DNA from: Exilibacterium sp.
Lineage (GTDB): Bacteria > Pseudomonadota > Gammaproteobacteria > Pseudomonadales > Cellvibrionaceae
Assembly (NCBI GenBank): GCA_028280195.1
Contig: JANQMH010000020.1
Span: forward strand, 1-52,044
Direction: 5' to 3'
Length of the DNA: 52,044 nucleotides
In this document: positions 1 through 8,644 of the stretch, piece by piece
How the letters are laid out: each line of letters begins with the position of its first letter
Numbering within the stretch: the stretch's first letter is position 1
Made by a program: the position numbers and the translations under genes
The notes under the pieces: generated by a model
Databases searched by the model: none
What the model saw: only the letters and a program-made list of their open reading frames with translations
What the model was told of the DNA's origin: nothing

Positions 1-67
1 CGGCGGACTTCGTAAACGCTGCCGGCGATTGCCTGTTTCCATACGATTGCCATTACCGGGTAACGAC

Positions 68-400
68 TCAGGGTCCGGCGCGATGAGGTTCTGCAGCACG
101 GCAGGAACCAGTGCGATTATCCGCCCGCGCGCGGCGCCCGCTATCCACCCTCAACAGCTGCTCGAGGTGGACAGCAAATTCGCCGGCGCGACGCGCCGGG
201 GCGGTAGCCCGGGCGCCGCAGACCATAATTTTCGTGGGGACAAATCCCGTATTGACACAGGTGCCGCCAAGCAAATGGCGTTGAATGAATACGGTATTGA
301 AACCGGCTTGGTCCAGCCGCTCGGCCAGTGGGGGGCCAGCCTGCCCTGCGCCTATTGCCATGGCATCTACAATGGCGTCACCCTGCTCCATCATGTGCAA
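68..400 (-). pseudogene. Remnant of FAD-dependent pyridine nucleotide-disulfide oxidoreductase
   Basis: The reading frame keeps the N-terminal FAD-binding glycine motif (IGAGQAGPPLAERL) and the GGTCVNTG..PTK region of the mercuric reductase/dihydrolipoamide dehydrogenase family. The family's redox pair is C-V-N-T-G-C. Here the second cysteine is phenylalanine (CVNTGFVPTK), so the active disulfide cannot form. After about residue 80 the similarity fades and the frame stops near base 68, at about 110 residues against about 450-470 for the family. A neighbouring frame stays open toward base 1, which fits a frameshift. I infer a decaying gene. What lies left of base 1 is not visible. Confidence 0.6.
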
Positions 401-559
401 ACCACTTGCGTATAACTGCTTGCAGTTTACCTTATCTGCCCCGGGTCAGCACCGTTTTTATCCGCCATGCAACTGCCGATATCTTCGAATCCCACAGCGC
501 GGACTGATCGCCCTGCCTGGGCGTCAGTGCAGCGGCTGCGGCTCGGCTGTCGCCGCCGA

Positions 560-1588
560 CTATTGAGCCAGATTGACGATCAGCACGCGAAACACCTGCG
601 GCTTCACCAGACCCGCTTGTGCGGAAAGGAGGTGGCGTACACCGCCTTCAGTCAAAGCCACAAGGTCACCATTGATACTGAGGTTCAAAGGCGAGTGCAA
701 TCCGCTCAACAACGTTGTCACAGCGTGAGGTGCAGGAGAATCCAGGTCGACGGCGACGAGCCTGCCGTCACCACTGCCGACCGCGCCTTCGAGCAATAAC
801 AGTCGACCGTCGGCGGCAAAGGCGATACCGTCGGGATTCTCGAGTGGCCGGCTCAGCTCGATGGGTGTAACCGAGGAGCTGCCCGCCCCACCCCCGGCAG
901 GGCTTATGCGCAGCAGAGCGCCGTCACTGAAAAGGCCGACGATCAGATCCCCGGCGGGCGCCCTGGCAATACCGGCCGGCCCGATTTCGCCGGGACCCAT
1001 TGCCGGATCTTTGGCCACTGAGCGAAACGGTGCCGCCGGCCCGGCGAGATGCCAGACTTCCGCGCGCAGACTGTCGGTAATGAAAACGCCCCCGGCACCA
1101 TCGAGGGCAATATCGTTGCCGAAGCCTCCGTCGGGCATTGCCGCCGACCACACCACAGTGCCGCGCTCCGGGTCCAGCGCCGCGACCCGGTGCGGGCGGC
1201 GCACCCGCTGCCCGTCTACCTCCAGGCCGAGGAAGTCCGACGATGCCACCCACAGCAGACCGGTGGACGGATCGAAGCGCAGCGCATTGCCGGTAAACAC
1301 CTCTGCGCTTGCCGTGAAGACTTTTTCCACGGCGCCATCGGCGGCTATGCGAACAATATCGCCACTGATAACCGATCCCACATAGAGTACGCCGCCCGGC
1401 CCGTAGGTGATGCCGTTTGGATAATCGAAGCCGGGCGGCAGCAATACGCTGCGAGCCACTTCAAGCGTCGCCATATTTGCCGGCGCTGCCGGCAGCTTGC
1501 CCTCGGCGTGCCGCGCTTTATCGCCGCTACCACAGCCGGCGATAAACACTCCGCACAGCGCCAAAAACAGTTGTCTCAGCAAGCGCAA
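560..1588 (-). CDS. Lipoprotein with SMP-30/NHL-like beta-propeller
   Basis: A predicted envelope lipoprotein. From a TTG start at 1588 (GGGAGG lies about 8 nt upstream) it begins with a short basic segment, a hydrophobic stretch and the lipobox FIAGC, so the mature protein would start at that Cys. Upstream in-frame starts would place over 25 extra residues before the signal, so the TTG is preferred. The rest has recurring blades such as PNGITYGPGGVLYVGS, GNDIALDGAGGVFITDS and NPDGIAFAADGRLLLLEG, typical of SMP-30/gluconolactonase/NHL propellers. The substrate is unknown and the calcium-binding residues of true gluconolactonases were not confirmed. It is divergent from a LysR regulator about 200 bp away, which is a likely controller. 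Confidence 0.75.
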   Translation of the reverse strand: MRLLRQLFLALCGVFIAGCGSGDKARHAEGKLPAAPANMATLEVARSVLLPPGFDYPNGITYGPGGVLYVGSVISGDIVRIAADGAVEKVFTASAEVFTGNALRFDPSTGLLWVASSDFLGLEVDGQRVRRPHRVAALDPERGTVVWSAAMPDGGFGNDIALDGAGGVFITDSLRAEVWHLAGPAAPFRSVAKDPAMGPGEIGPAGIARAPAGDLIVGLFSDGALLRISPAGGGAGSSSVTPIELSRPLENPDGIAFAADGRLLLLEGAVGSGDGRLVAVDLDSPAPHAVTTLLSGLHSPLNLSINGDLVALTEGGVRHLLSAQAGLVKPQVFRVLIVNLAQ

Positions 1589-1645
1589 TACGCCAACCTC
1601 CCAAAGATTAACAATGCAGCCGCGTTGGCCGGCGATTGCATAGCC

Positions 1646-1684
1646 TTCATGAATAACCATCATCAATAACCTTCATCAATAACT
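1646..1684. repeat. Three 13-bp tandem repeats upstream of the propeller lipoprotein
   Basis: Three 13-bp units start at 1646, 1659 and 1672, all variants of TTCATCAATAACC. They lie in the divergent intergenic region, about 60-95 bp upstream of the TTG start at 1588 and about 110 bp from the LysR start. Regular spacing near a LysR gene suggests regulator binding, but 13 bp is not a whole helical turn, so this is a guess. Confidence 0.5.
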
Positions 1685-1791
1685 ACCACCCATCGACACC
1701 GCCCGGCCGGCAATGCTTGTATCAGCCTTTCGCCAAAGGCTACTATAAGATTCAGCCAGGATAAATCGACTCAGAAGAGATTAATAATTGC

Positions 1792-2763
1792 ATGCTACGC
1801 AATAATAATGCGGTCCAGGGCGGTGATGACAAAATCGCATTGATTCGCGCCTTTATCGAAACGGCACATCGGCTCAGCTTTGCCGAGGCGGCCCAGGCAC
1901 TCGACCTGACCGCGTCGACCCTGAGCCGCCGGGTAAGGCGCCTCGAGTATTTGCTCGGGGTGCAACTTCTGAATCGCACCACCCGGCGCGTTACCGTTAC
2001 CGAAGCGGGTGAGGTATATCTCAGACATGTTACCCGCCTGGTGGCGGAACTGGAGGAAGCCGATGCTGCGGTGGCGTCAATCGGCGCCCGACCCACCGGC
2101 CGCCTCAGCGTTTCCCTGCCCTCGACTTTCGGCCGGCTGCGGGTGACGCCGTTACTGCCGGCCTTTATGTACCGCTACCCGGATATCCGCATTGACCTGC
2201 AGTTTACCGATCACTTCGTCGATCTCGTCGATCATAAAATCGACGTCGCCGTTCGCATTGGCACACTTGCCAATTCCTCACTCAAAGCCCGGCGGCTGAT
2301 GGGCAACCGCCGCCGCCTGGTGGCGGCACCGGCTTATATCGAGCGCTGCGGCGAGCCGCTGCTGCCCGGCGACCTGGCCGGGCACAAGTGCCTGCACTTT
2401 TCGCAGCTCCTCAGTGGCGAACACTGGCTGCTGGAAAACAACGGCGTTACCGAGCGGGTAGCGATAAAGCCGCAACTGAGCGCCAACGACGCCGGTGCCT
2501 TATTCGCAGCCGCCTGCGCCGGCAACGGCATCGCCCTGCTGGCCGATTTCATCACCGCCGACGCTGTTGCCGACGGGCGGCTGCGCTGTGTGCTCGAAAA
2601 CTGGTCGGTACCGGATACCCATGTCTATGCGGTTTACCCCCACACCAGCTATGTACCGGCCAAGACCCGCGTATTCGTCGACTACCTCTGCGCAGCCCTG
2701 GCGCCGGGTGGGAGCGGTAATAACGCCGCCGCCACCGGCAATGACAGTGAGCGTCGCGCTTAG
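1792..2763 (+). CDS. LysR-family transcriptional regulator
   Basis: A 323-residue protein with the LysR architecture. The N-terminal winged helix-turn-helix is at about residues 14-73 (FAEAAQALDLTASTLSRRVR, then LLNRTTRRVTVTEAG). The periplasmic-binding-like effector domain follows from about 95 (GRLSVSLPSTFGRLRVTPLL). This is the CrgA/DmlR-like subgroup by overall appearance. LysR proteins usually control a divergent neighbour, here the propeller lipoprotein. The effector is unknown. Its stop codon interleaves with that of the convergent hydrolase gene (2760-2763). There is no strong Shine-Dalgarno before the ATG. Confidence 0.92.
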   Translation: MLRNNNAVQGGDDKIALIRAFIETAHRLSFAEAAQALDLTASTLSRRVRRLEYLLGVQLLNRTTRRVTVTEAGEVYLRHVTRLVAELEEADAAVASIGARPTGRLSVSLPSTFGRLRVTPLLPAFMYRYPDIRIDLQFTDHFVDLVDHKIDVAVRIGTLANSSLKARRLMGNRRRLVAAPAYIERCGEPLLPGDLAGHKCLHFSQLLSGEHWLLENNGVTERVAIKPQLSANDAGALFAAACAGNGIALLADFITADAVADGRLRCVLENWSVPDTHVYAVYPHTSYVPAKTRVFVDYLCAALAPGGSGNNAAATGNDSERRA

Positions 2764-4271
2764 GGAGCTGCCGGCAGGCCGGCTGCAGCGGCGCAGTCGG
2801 CAGCCAGTTTGCGGTCGGGATTGTCGAGGTAGGCACGCAGTAAACCGTGAGCGCAGTCGTCACTGCTGACGACGGCATGCCCGACCCGGGCAAACAGCAG
2901 CGATTGGCTGCGCGGCAGCTGCCGCGCCAGTTCCTGCGCCCACTGCGGTGGCGTCACCGGATCCAGTCCACCGGACAAAAGCAACATCGGGTAGTCCAGC
3001 GCCGCCGCATCGGCAACGGCGCGGGCGCCGCCGGCGCCCGCCAGATAACGGCAGAAATCGTAGTCCCAGCCGTCGCGGGTGTAGGCGGCCAGTTCCGGAA
3101 AGCGCTGCACCACCGCGCGATATTGCTCCCGGCTTACCAGCGGGTTATCTGCACACTCCACGGAAAAATAGGCAATGGTATTGAAATCCGGCTCCAGCGA
3201 ATAGTTGACAAAGGTCTCTGTCAAGTCGGCCAGCACAGCGGTTTTACCGGCCTGCAGTTCACTCAGCACCCGGGGTATTTTTTCTATGGTATAAGCATCA
3301 TAGAGGGCGCTGAAGACAATGCTCAGAAAGCGGTGATCGTTGACCACCACTTTATACGGCGCCTGGCCGTACCAGCTGTTGACCGTCAGCGTGCGCGGTT
3401 GCCGCTTGAGCGCCCGCATCTGCCGCCAGAACTGCTCCTGTATCGGGCCGCCGGCCGCGTCGCACTGCAGCAGTCCGCCGGACCGGCACTGCTGCCACAG
3501 GCGCTCCAGCGCGTGGGCCAGCAGCCAGGGCCACTCCGACAGCAGGCCTTTGTCCAGCGGGTAAACCGAATCGAGCACGGCACTGCGCAAACCCGGCGGC
3601 CGGCGGCCGGCAATTTCCAGCGCCAGGCGCGTGCCGTAGGAAACGCCGAACAGATTCCAGCGCGCATAGCCCAATTCGCGCAGCAGCAGTAACACGTCGT
3701 CGGCGTTGGCGCGGGTGGAAAAATACTCGGCCCGGTAACCCCGCTCGGGCAGTTGCGACCAGCAGTCCCGGAGCAGCGCCAGGCCGCGGCGAAACTCCGC
3801 CTGCAGCGCGATATCCTCGGCCAGAATCCGGCGCGAGAGCCGGTCGTAATCGCGGCACTGCCACTGCGGCCGGCTGGCGCCGGTGCCGCGCTGGTCGAAC
3901 AGGATCAGATCGCGGGACAGGTTGGCACGCTCGAGCCAGTCGAGCCAGCGCTGCACCTGTTCGCCACTGCCCTGGGTGGCGCTGCCGGGTCCGCCGGCCA
4001 GATGGATCAGCGGGTCGGGGCGGCGATCGGCGGAGCGGTCCACAAGCACCACAAACGGCAGCGTGAAACCGCCGGCGCGGGCACCGGTACTAAGCTCACC
4101 GCAGCGCACATCGGCGCGCCAGCTGCTCTCGAACCAGCAGTCCACCCAGCGCACGGCGGCTGCCGCGGGTGCGCCCGCCGCTTCGCTGTCGCGATCCGCC
4201 GGCGGCATCTCCCGCCACAGCAGCAACAGGCCCAGCGCCAGCACGCCCAAAGCGACGGTGCGTATCACCAC
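2760..4271 (-). CDS. Membrane-anchored alpha/beta hydrolase, TAP/prolyl-aminopeptidase-like
   Basis: A serine hydrolase with the oxyanion-hole region HLAGGPGSA, the DQRGTGAS motif, the nucleophile elbow GVSYG, a C-terminal acidic segment LLLSGGLDPVTPP and the catalytic His in FARVGHAVV. This order matches the tripeptidyl/prolyl aminopeptidase family with a C-terminal TAP-like domain. The best starts are tandem GTG codons at 4271/4268, 8 nt after the RecQ stop. They place a single hydrophobic anchor (VVIRTVALGVLALGLLLLW) at the very N-terminus. A more upstream start would overlap recQ by over 100 bp. It is probably co-transcribed with recQ and exported to the periplasm. The peptide substrate is unknown. 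Confidence 0.85.
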   Translation of the reverse strand: MVIRTVALGVLALGLLLLWREMPPADRDSEAAGAPAAAAVRWVDCWFESSWRADVRCGELSTGARAGGFTLPFVVLVDRSADRRPDPLIHLAGGPGSATQGSGEQVQRWLDWLERANLSRDLILFDQRGTGASRPQWQCRDYDRLSRRILAEDIALQAEFRRGLALLRDCWSQLPERGYRAEYFSTRANADDVLLLLRELGYARWNLFGVSYGTRLALEIAGRRPPGLRSAVLDSVYPLDKGLLSEWPWLLAHALERLWQQCRSGGLLQCDAAGGPIQEQFWRQMRALKRQPRTLTVNSWYGQAPYKVVVNDHRFLSIVFSALYDAYTIEKIPRVLSELQAGKTAVLADLTETFVNYSLEPDFNTIAYFSVECADNPLVSREQYRAVVQRFPELAAYTRDGWDYDFCRYLAGAGGARAVADAAALDYPMLLLSGGLDPVTPPQWAQELARQLPRSQSLLFARVGHAVVSSDDCAHGLLRAYLDNPDRKLAADCAAAAGLPAAP

Positions 4272-4278
4272 CGGCGCC

Positions 4279-6126
4279 CTAGCCCTCTGTCCAGGCCGCG
4301 TAATCGCCGCCGGCTGTGGCGGCACCGCCATCGTCATGCTGGCGAATAACAGCGAGAAAAGCCTCGCTGTACTTCTCCAGTTTGCTCTGCCCGACACCGT
4401 TGATACGGGCAAACTGCTCCCGGCTCGCCGGCCGGTAGGTGACCAGCTCCATCAGCGTGGCATCGTGGAAGATGACATAGGGCGGTACATTCTGCGCCTC
4501 GGCCAGCTGTTTGCGGCAGGCGCGCAGCGCTTCCCACAGGGGCTGGTCAGCGACGCCAAGCTGCGGCGCGGCGCGGCGCTCCTTGCGCACTTTGCTCTCC
4601 ACCGGATCGCGGCGCAGCGCCAGCTGCTCCTCGCCGCGCAGCACCGGGCGGCAGCGGTCGGTGAGGCGCAGTGAACCGAAGCCGCCCATATCCACACTGA
4701 GGTAGCCGCGGGCCACCAGCTGCCGGTAGACCGAGCGCCACTGGCCGTTATCCAGGTCGCTGCCGACGCCGAAGGTGCTCAATTGCTGGTGGTCAAACTG
4801 CAGCACTTTATCGGTCTGCTTGCCCATCAGGACATCGATCAGGTGGTTGACGCCGAAGCGCTGCCCGGTGCGATAGGCGCAGCTGAGCGCCTTCTGTGCC
4901 GCCACCGTGCCGTCCCAGGTCTGTACCGGTGTCAGGCAGGTATCACAGTTGCCGCAGGCGGCCGGGCTCTGCTCGCCAAAATAATGCAGCAGGGCGTGAC
5001 GGCGGCAGCTGGTGATTTCGCACAGCCCGAGCATGGCGTCCAGCTTGTGGCGCTCGACCCGCTTGTGCTGCTCGTCGCCCTGGGAGCCCTCCAGCATCTG
5101 CCGCAGCTTGACCACATCCTGAATACCGTAAACCATCCAGGCCGTTGCCGGCTCGCCGTCGCGGCCGGCGCGGCCGGTTTCCTGGTAGTAGGCCTCGACG
5201 CTTTTCGGCAGATCCAGGTGGGCGACAAAGCGCACATCCGGCTTGTCGATACCCATGCCGAAAGCCACCGTGGCAACGATAATCACCCCGTCCTCGCGCA
5301 CAAAGCGCTCCTGATGCTGGCGCCGCAGCTCCGCCCCCAGCCCGGCGTGATAGGGCAAGGCGGTATAACCCTGCTGTTGCAGCCACTGCGCGGTAGCCTC
5401 GACTTTGCGGCGCGACAGGCAGTAGACAATGCCGGCATCGCGCGGGTGCTCGCTGCGGATAAAGCGCAGCAGCTGCTGGCGGCCGTTGTTTTTCTGGGTG
5501 ATGCGGTACTGGATATTGGGGCGGTCGAAGCCACAGCAAAACTGCCGCGCCGCACCCAGTTGCAGGCGCTCGACGATCTCCTCGCGGGTGCGGTCATCGG
5601 CGGTAGCCGTCAGGGCGATGCGCGGCACGCCGGGAAACTGCCGCGGCAGCATATCCAGCAACAGATAATCGGAGCGGAAATCGTGGCCCCACTGCGATAC
5701 GCAGTGGGCCTCATCGATGGCGAACAGCGCCAGGCTGCAGGCGCTCAGCAACTCCTGGGTGCGCGCCTGTGCCAGGCGCTCCGGGGCGATATACAGCAGG
5801 TCGAGCTGCCCGGCGCGCAGTTCCCGCTCCACCGCGGCGGCGGCCTCGGCCGCGAGGCTGGAATTGAGGTAGGCGGCGCGAATACCCAACTGCCGCAGTG
5901 CCGCTACCTGGTCGTGCATCAGCGCAATCAGGGGGGAAATCACCACCCCGGTGCCGGCTCGGACCAGTGCGGGGATCTGAAAGCACAGCGATTTGCCGCC
6001 GCCGGTGGGCATGATGACCAGGGCATCGCCGCCGTCGACGACGCTGTCGATAATCTGATCCTGGGGCTGGCGAAAGGCATGAAACCCGAAGGTTTCCTGC
6101 AGAATTTGGATGGCTGAATTTGGCAT
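4279..6126 (-). CDS. recQ: ATP-dependent DNA helicase RecQ
   Basis: A 3'-5' superfamily 2 helicase acting in recombination repair and replication restart. Visible motifs are motif 0 ([10 protein letters not shown]), Walker A (MPTGGGKS, about residues 39-46), the DEAHC box, ALTATAD, and motif VI ([10 protein letters not shown]). The zinc-binding cysteine cluster (CEITSCRRH...CGNCDTC), a winged-helix RQC domain and a C-terminal HRDC domain (about 530-605) follow. At 615 residues it is full length for a bacterial RecQ. The start fits the family because the first residues align with the segment before FGFHAFR. It is first in a two-gene unit with the hydrolase. Confidence 0.97.
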   Translation of the reverse strand: MPNSAIQILQETFGFHAFRQPQDQIIDSVVDGGDALVIMPTGGGKSLCFQIPALVRAGTGVVISPLIALMHDQVAALRQLGIRAAYLNSSLAAEAAAAVERELRAGQLDLLYIAPERLAQARTQELLSACSLALFAIDEAHCVSQWGHDFRSDYLLLDMLPRQFPGVPRIALTATADDRTREEIVERLQLGAARQFCCGFDRPNIQYRITQKNNGRQQLLRFIRSEHPRDAGIVYCLSRRKVEATAQWLQQQGYTALPYHAGLGAELRRQHQERFVREDGVIIVATVAFGMGIDKPDVRFVAHLDLPKSVEAYYQETGRAGRDGEPATAWMVYGIQDVVKLRQMLEGSQGDEQHKRVERHKLDAMLGLCEITSCRRHALLHYFGEQSPAACGNCDTCLTPVQTWDGTVAAQKALSCAYRTGQRFGVNHLIDVLMGKQTDKVLQFDHQQLSTFGVGSDLDNGQWRSVYRQLVARGYLSVDMGGFGSLRLTDRCRPVLRGEEQLALRRDPVESKVRKERRAAPQLGVADQPLWEALRACRKQLAEAQNVPPYVIFHDATLMELVTYRPASREQFARINGVGQSKLEKYSEAFLAVIRQHDDGGAATAGGDYAAWTEG

Positions 6127-6132
6127 CGACGG

Positions 6133-6164
6133 ATTATACCCCTTCCTTGGTGTAAAATAGTCAA
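6133..6164 (-). promoter_or_regulatory. Candidate recQ promoter, possibly giving a leaderless mRNA
   Basis: Reading the minus strand, a perfect TATAAT (6138-6133) lies only 6 nt before the recQ ATG at 6126. A TTGACT hexamer lies at 6164-6159. The 20-nt spacer is longer than ideal, so the -35 is doubtful. If the -10 is used, transcription would begin at or next to the start codon. A purine-rich AAGGAAGGGG lies upstream of the -10, too far away to be a normal ribosome site. Confidence 0.4.
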
Positions 6165-6200
6165 TAGTTACCAGTTGCTAGTCACTGAATGTTAACAGTA
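6159..6200. repeat. Heptamer tandem array (single arm), recQ/orf88 divergent region
   Basis: Four consecutive 7-nt units of form AGTYNNY (AGTCAAT, AGTTACC, AGTTGCT, AGTCACT) occupy 6159-6186, followed by a related AACAGTA at 6194-6200. No matching opposite arm was found. The array overlaps the possible recQ -35. It resembles one arm of the heptamer palindromes listed at 8078, 16520, 17711, 22543 and 25800. Confidence 0.5.
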
Positions 6201-6253
6201 GCATGAAGTTGCCGTGATATGTAGTGATATACCGTAGTGGAGAAGGAGGAAAA

Positions 6254-6520
6254 ATGCAGTACGAGCAGTTTGAGGAGACACTGGAGCGCTTTCCCAGTGG
6301 ACGTTTTCTGGTCAACAGCTGCCAGCTGCGCGACCTGCTGAACCACGCGGGCTGCGGCGGCGTCGGCGTGCGGGTTCTGCACCTGGGCACCCTATTACTG
6401 GACACCGCGGATATGCTGGAGCGCCTGCGCGAGGACCGCCACCCGCGCCTCGATCAGATCAGGATCACCTGCCTGGACGGCGTTGTCATTATCGATGAGC
6501 CCTCTCACGGAGCACCTTGA
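6254..6520 (+). CDS. Hypothetical protein, 88 residues
   Basis: I do not recognise this protein. The ATG at 6254 has a strong Shine-Dalgarno (AAGGAGG about 5 nt upstream), which supports real translation and excludes the longer start at 6224. The product is soluble and acidic, with an N-terminal charged helix, CGGVGVRVLHLGTLLLD in the middle and a beta-like tail (RITCLDGVVIIDEP). It has no signal peptide or membrane segment. It ends 12 nt before the phosphatase-fold gene, so the two probably form one operon transcribed divergently from recQ. Confidence 0.65.
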   Translation: MQYEQFEETLERFPSGRFLVNSCQLRDLLNHAGCGGVGVRVLHLGTLLLDTADMLERLREDRHPRLDQIRITCLDGVVIIDEPSHGAP

Positions 6521-6532
6521 GCCGGCCGCCAT

Positions 6533-7270
6533 ATGCTCGACCTGGACATTCTTTCTTATAATATCCACAAAGGTTTCAGTGCCAATAATACCGCCTTTTT
6601 GCTGCACGAGATTCGCGACGCCATTCGCAAGCAGCGGGCGGAACTGGTGTTTCTGCAAGAAGTGATCGGTGAAAACAGCAGGCACCAGCGCCACCTCGAT
6701 CACTGGCCGGGCGCGCCCCAGTTCGAGTTTCTCGCCGACCAGATCTGGCCGCACTACGCCTACGGCAAGAACGCCATCTACCAGCACGGCCACCACGGCA
6801 ATGCCATTCTCAGCAAATACCCTTTCGACTCCTGGAACAATATCGACATCACCCGCTGGCGCTTCTCCCAGCGCGGCATTCTGCACGGGCGCATCCTCGA
6901 ACGCATTCATGTGGTCTGCGTCCACTTCGGCCTGCTGGCCGCCGAGCGCCGCTACCAGCGCCGCCGGCTGGTGCGCCTGATCAAGCACAGTGTGCCGGTG
7001 GGGGCACCGCTGATCATCGCCGGCGACTTCAACGACTGGACCCACCAGCTGGGCCGGCGCCTGCAGCGCTCACTCGGGCTGCAGGAGGTGTTTCAGTGCC
7101 TGCAGGGCGGCCATGCCAGAACCTTCCCGTCGAAGTGGCCGGTACTGGCCATGGACCGCATTTACTTTCGCGGCCTGCAATTGCTGGACGGCGAGCGCCT
7201 GCTGGGCCACCCCTGGCGCGACCTGTCCGATCACTGCGCGCTGCGGGCCAGCTTTCGGCTGTGCGACTGA
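6533..7270 (+). CDS. Endonuclease/exonuclease/phosphatase-family hydrolase
   Basis: A 245-residue metal-dependent hydrolase of the EEP fold. Motifs appear in family order: SYNIHKG (metal-ligand Asn), FLQEV (metal-binding Glu), HGNAILSKYP, CVHFGL, AGDFNDW (catalytic Asp/Asn) and the C-terminal LSDHCAL (catalytic Asp-His pair). Size and motif spacing resemble YbhP-type proteins rather than DNA repair exonuclease III. The substrate could be a nucleic acid, phospholipid or phosphoester and cannot be decided here. It is downstream of the 88-residue protein. Its stop is 5 bp from that of the convergent AsmA-like gene. Confidence 0.9.
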   Translation: MLDLDILSYNIHKGFSANNTAFLLHEIRDAIRKQRAELVFLQEVIGENSRHQRHLDHWPGAPQFEFLADQIWPHYAYGKNAIYQHGHHGNAILSKYPFDSWNNIDITRWRFSQRGILHGRILERIHVVCVHFGLLAAERRYQRRRLVRLIKHSVPVGAPLIIAGDFNDWTHQLGRRLQRSLGLQEVFQCLQGGHARTFPSKWPVLAMDRIYFRGLQLLDGERLLGHPWRDLSDHCALRASFRLCD

Positions 7271-7275
7271 GGCGG

Positions 7276-8058
7276 TCAGCGCCCCAGCAGGTTTTTCAGT
7301 TTGTCGAGATTTTCCTTTTGTTTGTCATCCAGCTGTTCGCCGAGTTTTTCTTTCAGTTTTTCCTCCGCGGCATCTTTGGCCTGCCCGCGCAACTCTGAGG
7401 ATACGGCCTTTCTGGCGCGCTCGAGCAGCGGCGCCAGCACTGCCTGGGCCAGTTGCGGCGGTGTCAGACCGGTTTCGCGGTCGCCGATATTGCTCAACTC
7501 GACGGTGGGAATCTGCAGAGTTCGCTCACCCCATTGTTCAGAGATCAGGCGCACCGAATTATCGGCAAAGGAAATCTTCTCCACCGCCAGGCGCACCTCC
7601 TCAGCGGAACCGGATTGCTGCGCCGCAGGTGCCGGCTGATCGCTGCCGCCGGCCGGGGATTTCATATTGTTCAACAGGTCGGTGAGATTACTGCGGGTAA
7701 GGTCGCGCTGTTCGGCGATCAACTGGGCACCGGCGATACGCACCTCGTTGATGACGATAACGCCGCCGGTCAGGGACTGGGGTTCGACCTGCAGCGCCAC
7801 TTCACCCAGCTTCAGCGCGTAGTCGCTGTTATAGCCTTCGGGGTTGGCCACCACCAGATCATAAAGCTCACCGCGCCCCTCGCTCAGCTGGATGTCCACC
7901 CGCTGCAGGCCGACCCCGGTCCGGGTTACCTCGGTGCCGGCGCTTTCCACCGCCAGCTTTACCAGTTGGTTGATATTCTGCAGGCCGATAACAATCACCA
8001 CCGCCACCACGGCGACAATGGCCAGCACCAGGCCTATGAGTATTTTCCCGAGTTTCAT
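7276..8058 (-). CDS. AsmA-like inner-membrane-anchored protein
   Basis: A 260-residue protein with one N-terminal membrane helix (about residues 7-27, rich in Val/Ile/Ala). A periplasmic beta-rich part follows (VGLQRVDIQLSEGRGELYDLVVANPEGY), characteristic of AsmA/DUF748-like bridge proteins. The C-terminal 60 residues are a charged helical tail (AKDAAEEKLKEKLGEQLDD). Family members act in outer-membrane biogenesis or lipid transport, and this one is much shorter than AsmA itself. The exact role is unknown. A heptamer palindrome separates it from the gene upstream. Confidence 0.7.
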   Translation of the reverse strand: MKLGKILIGLVLAIVAVVAVVIVIGLQNINQLVKLAVESAGTEVTRTGVGLQRVDIQLSEGRGELYDLVVANPEGYNSDYALKLGEVALQVEPQSLTGGVIVINEVRIAGAQLIAEQRDLTRSNLTDLLNNMKSPAGGSDQPAPAAQQSGSAEEVRLAVEKISFADNSVRLISEQWGERTLQIPTVELSNIGDRETGLTPPQLAQAVLAPLLERARKAVSSELRGQAKDAAEEKLKEKLGEQLDDKQKENLDKLKNLLGR

Positions 8059-8077
8059 ATGGTTGCCTCTTTGAGAA

Positions 8078-8175
8078 AGCTAACAGCTGACAGTTAACAG
8101 TTACTAGTTAACAGCAAAAACCCATTTTCCCGGCTTGTCTATCAGCTGTTAACTGTCAACTATCAACCGCCAGCT
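8078..8175. repeat. Heptamer-built palindrome next to the stop at 8179
   Basis: The left side (8083-8115) is a 7-nt array: ACAGCTG, ACAGTTA, ACAGTTA, CTAGTTA, ACAGC. The right side (8144-8175) is its imperfect reverse complement. The best paired core is 13 nt, TGACAGTTAACAG at 8088-8100 with 8146-8158. The spacer contains runs of A and C. The element fills the gap between two minus-strand genes and ends 3 nt after the stop codon of the upstream coiled-coil gene. Confidence 0.7.
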
Positions 8176-8178
8176 AGA

Positions 8179-8565
8179 TCAAGTTCTATCCCTGCCGTCT
8201 GGAGACTGCAGCTGCGGCGGCTGTTGCTGGGCTTCGCGCTTTTCGCGCAGCGCTTCGCGCGCCTTGGAAAGCTCGTCTTCCACGGTTTTCATCAGTGCCT
8301 CCCAGCCGCTGAGTATGGCGCTGTTGGCGTCGCGCACCGCACCCTCCACGCTGTTTTCCTGCAGCTGGTCGAGTTGGGCCTGCAGCTCGGCCACGGTGCC
8401 ATTGAGAACCTCAACTTCAGCCTGCACCGCCAGCAGCTGTTGCTGCAGCGCAGCCTCGCGGCGCTCGGCCCGATACAGCTGCCAGGCGCAGGCCACCACT
8501 ACCAGCAGCAACAGGCCAATCAACAAACCCTGTTTATTGCCGGCCGCCCTCGCCCCGGCTGTCAT
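8179..8565 (-). CDS. Small membrane-anchored coiled-coil protein
   Basis: From the ATG at 8565 it is 128 residues: a short basic N-terminus, one membrane helix (GLLIGLLLLVVVACAWQLY) and a long coiled coil (EAALQQQLLAVQAEVEVLNG and onward). A charged C-terminal helix and a Gln/Pro-rich tail follow. GAGAG about 8 nt before this ATG supports it. A TTG at 8616 would add a repetitive NANANVNVNAN head that I judge to be 5' leader. I do not recognise a family. It may be a scaffold or an envelope-associated protein. Downstream of yejK, same strand. Confidence 0.6.
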   Translation of the reverse strand: MTAGARAAGNKQGLLIGLLLLVVVACAWQLYRAERREAALQQQLLAVQAEVEVLNGTVAELQAQLDQLQENSVEGAVRDANSAILSGWEALMKTVEDELSKAREALREKREAQQQPPQLQSPDGRDRT

Positions 8566-8609
8566 AGGGTATCTCTCATTGGCATTGACATTGACATTGG
8601 CATTGGCAT
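8562..8609 (-). promoter_or_regulatory. Possible leader peptide of hexamer repeats coupled to the next start
   Basis: A 15-codon frame (MPMPMSMSMPMRDTL) is made of consecutive ATGCCA/ATGTCA hexamers. It ends in TGA that overlaps the main ATG at 8565 (ATGA). Six ATGs occur in a row in this frame. This could couple translation of the coiled-coil gene to ribosomes on the leader. The Shine-Dalgarno before it is weak (GGGAA), so translation is unproven. Confidence 0.35.
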
Positions 8610-8644
8610 TTCCCAATCGTGCGGGGTATTACAGCCCCCGCCTC

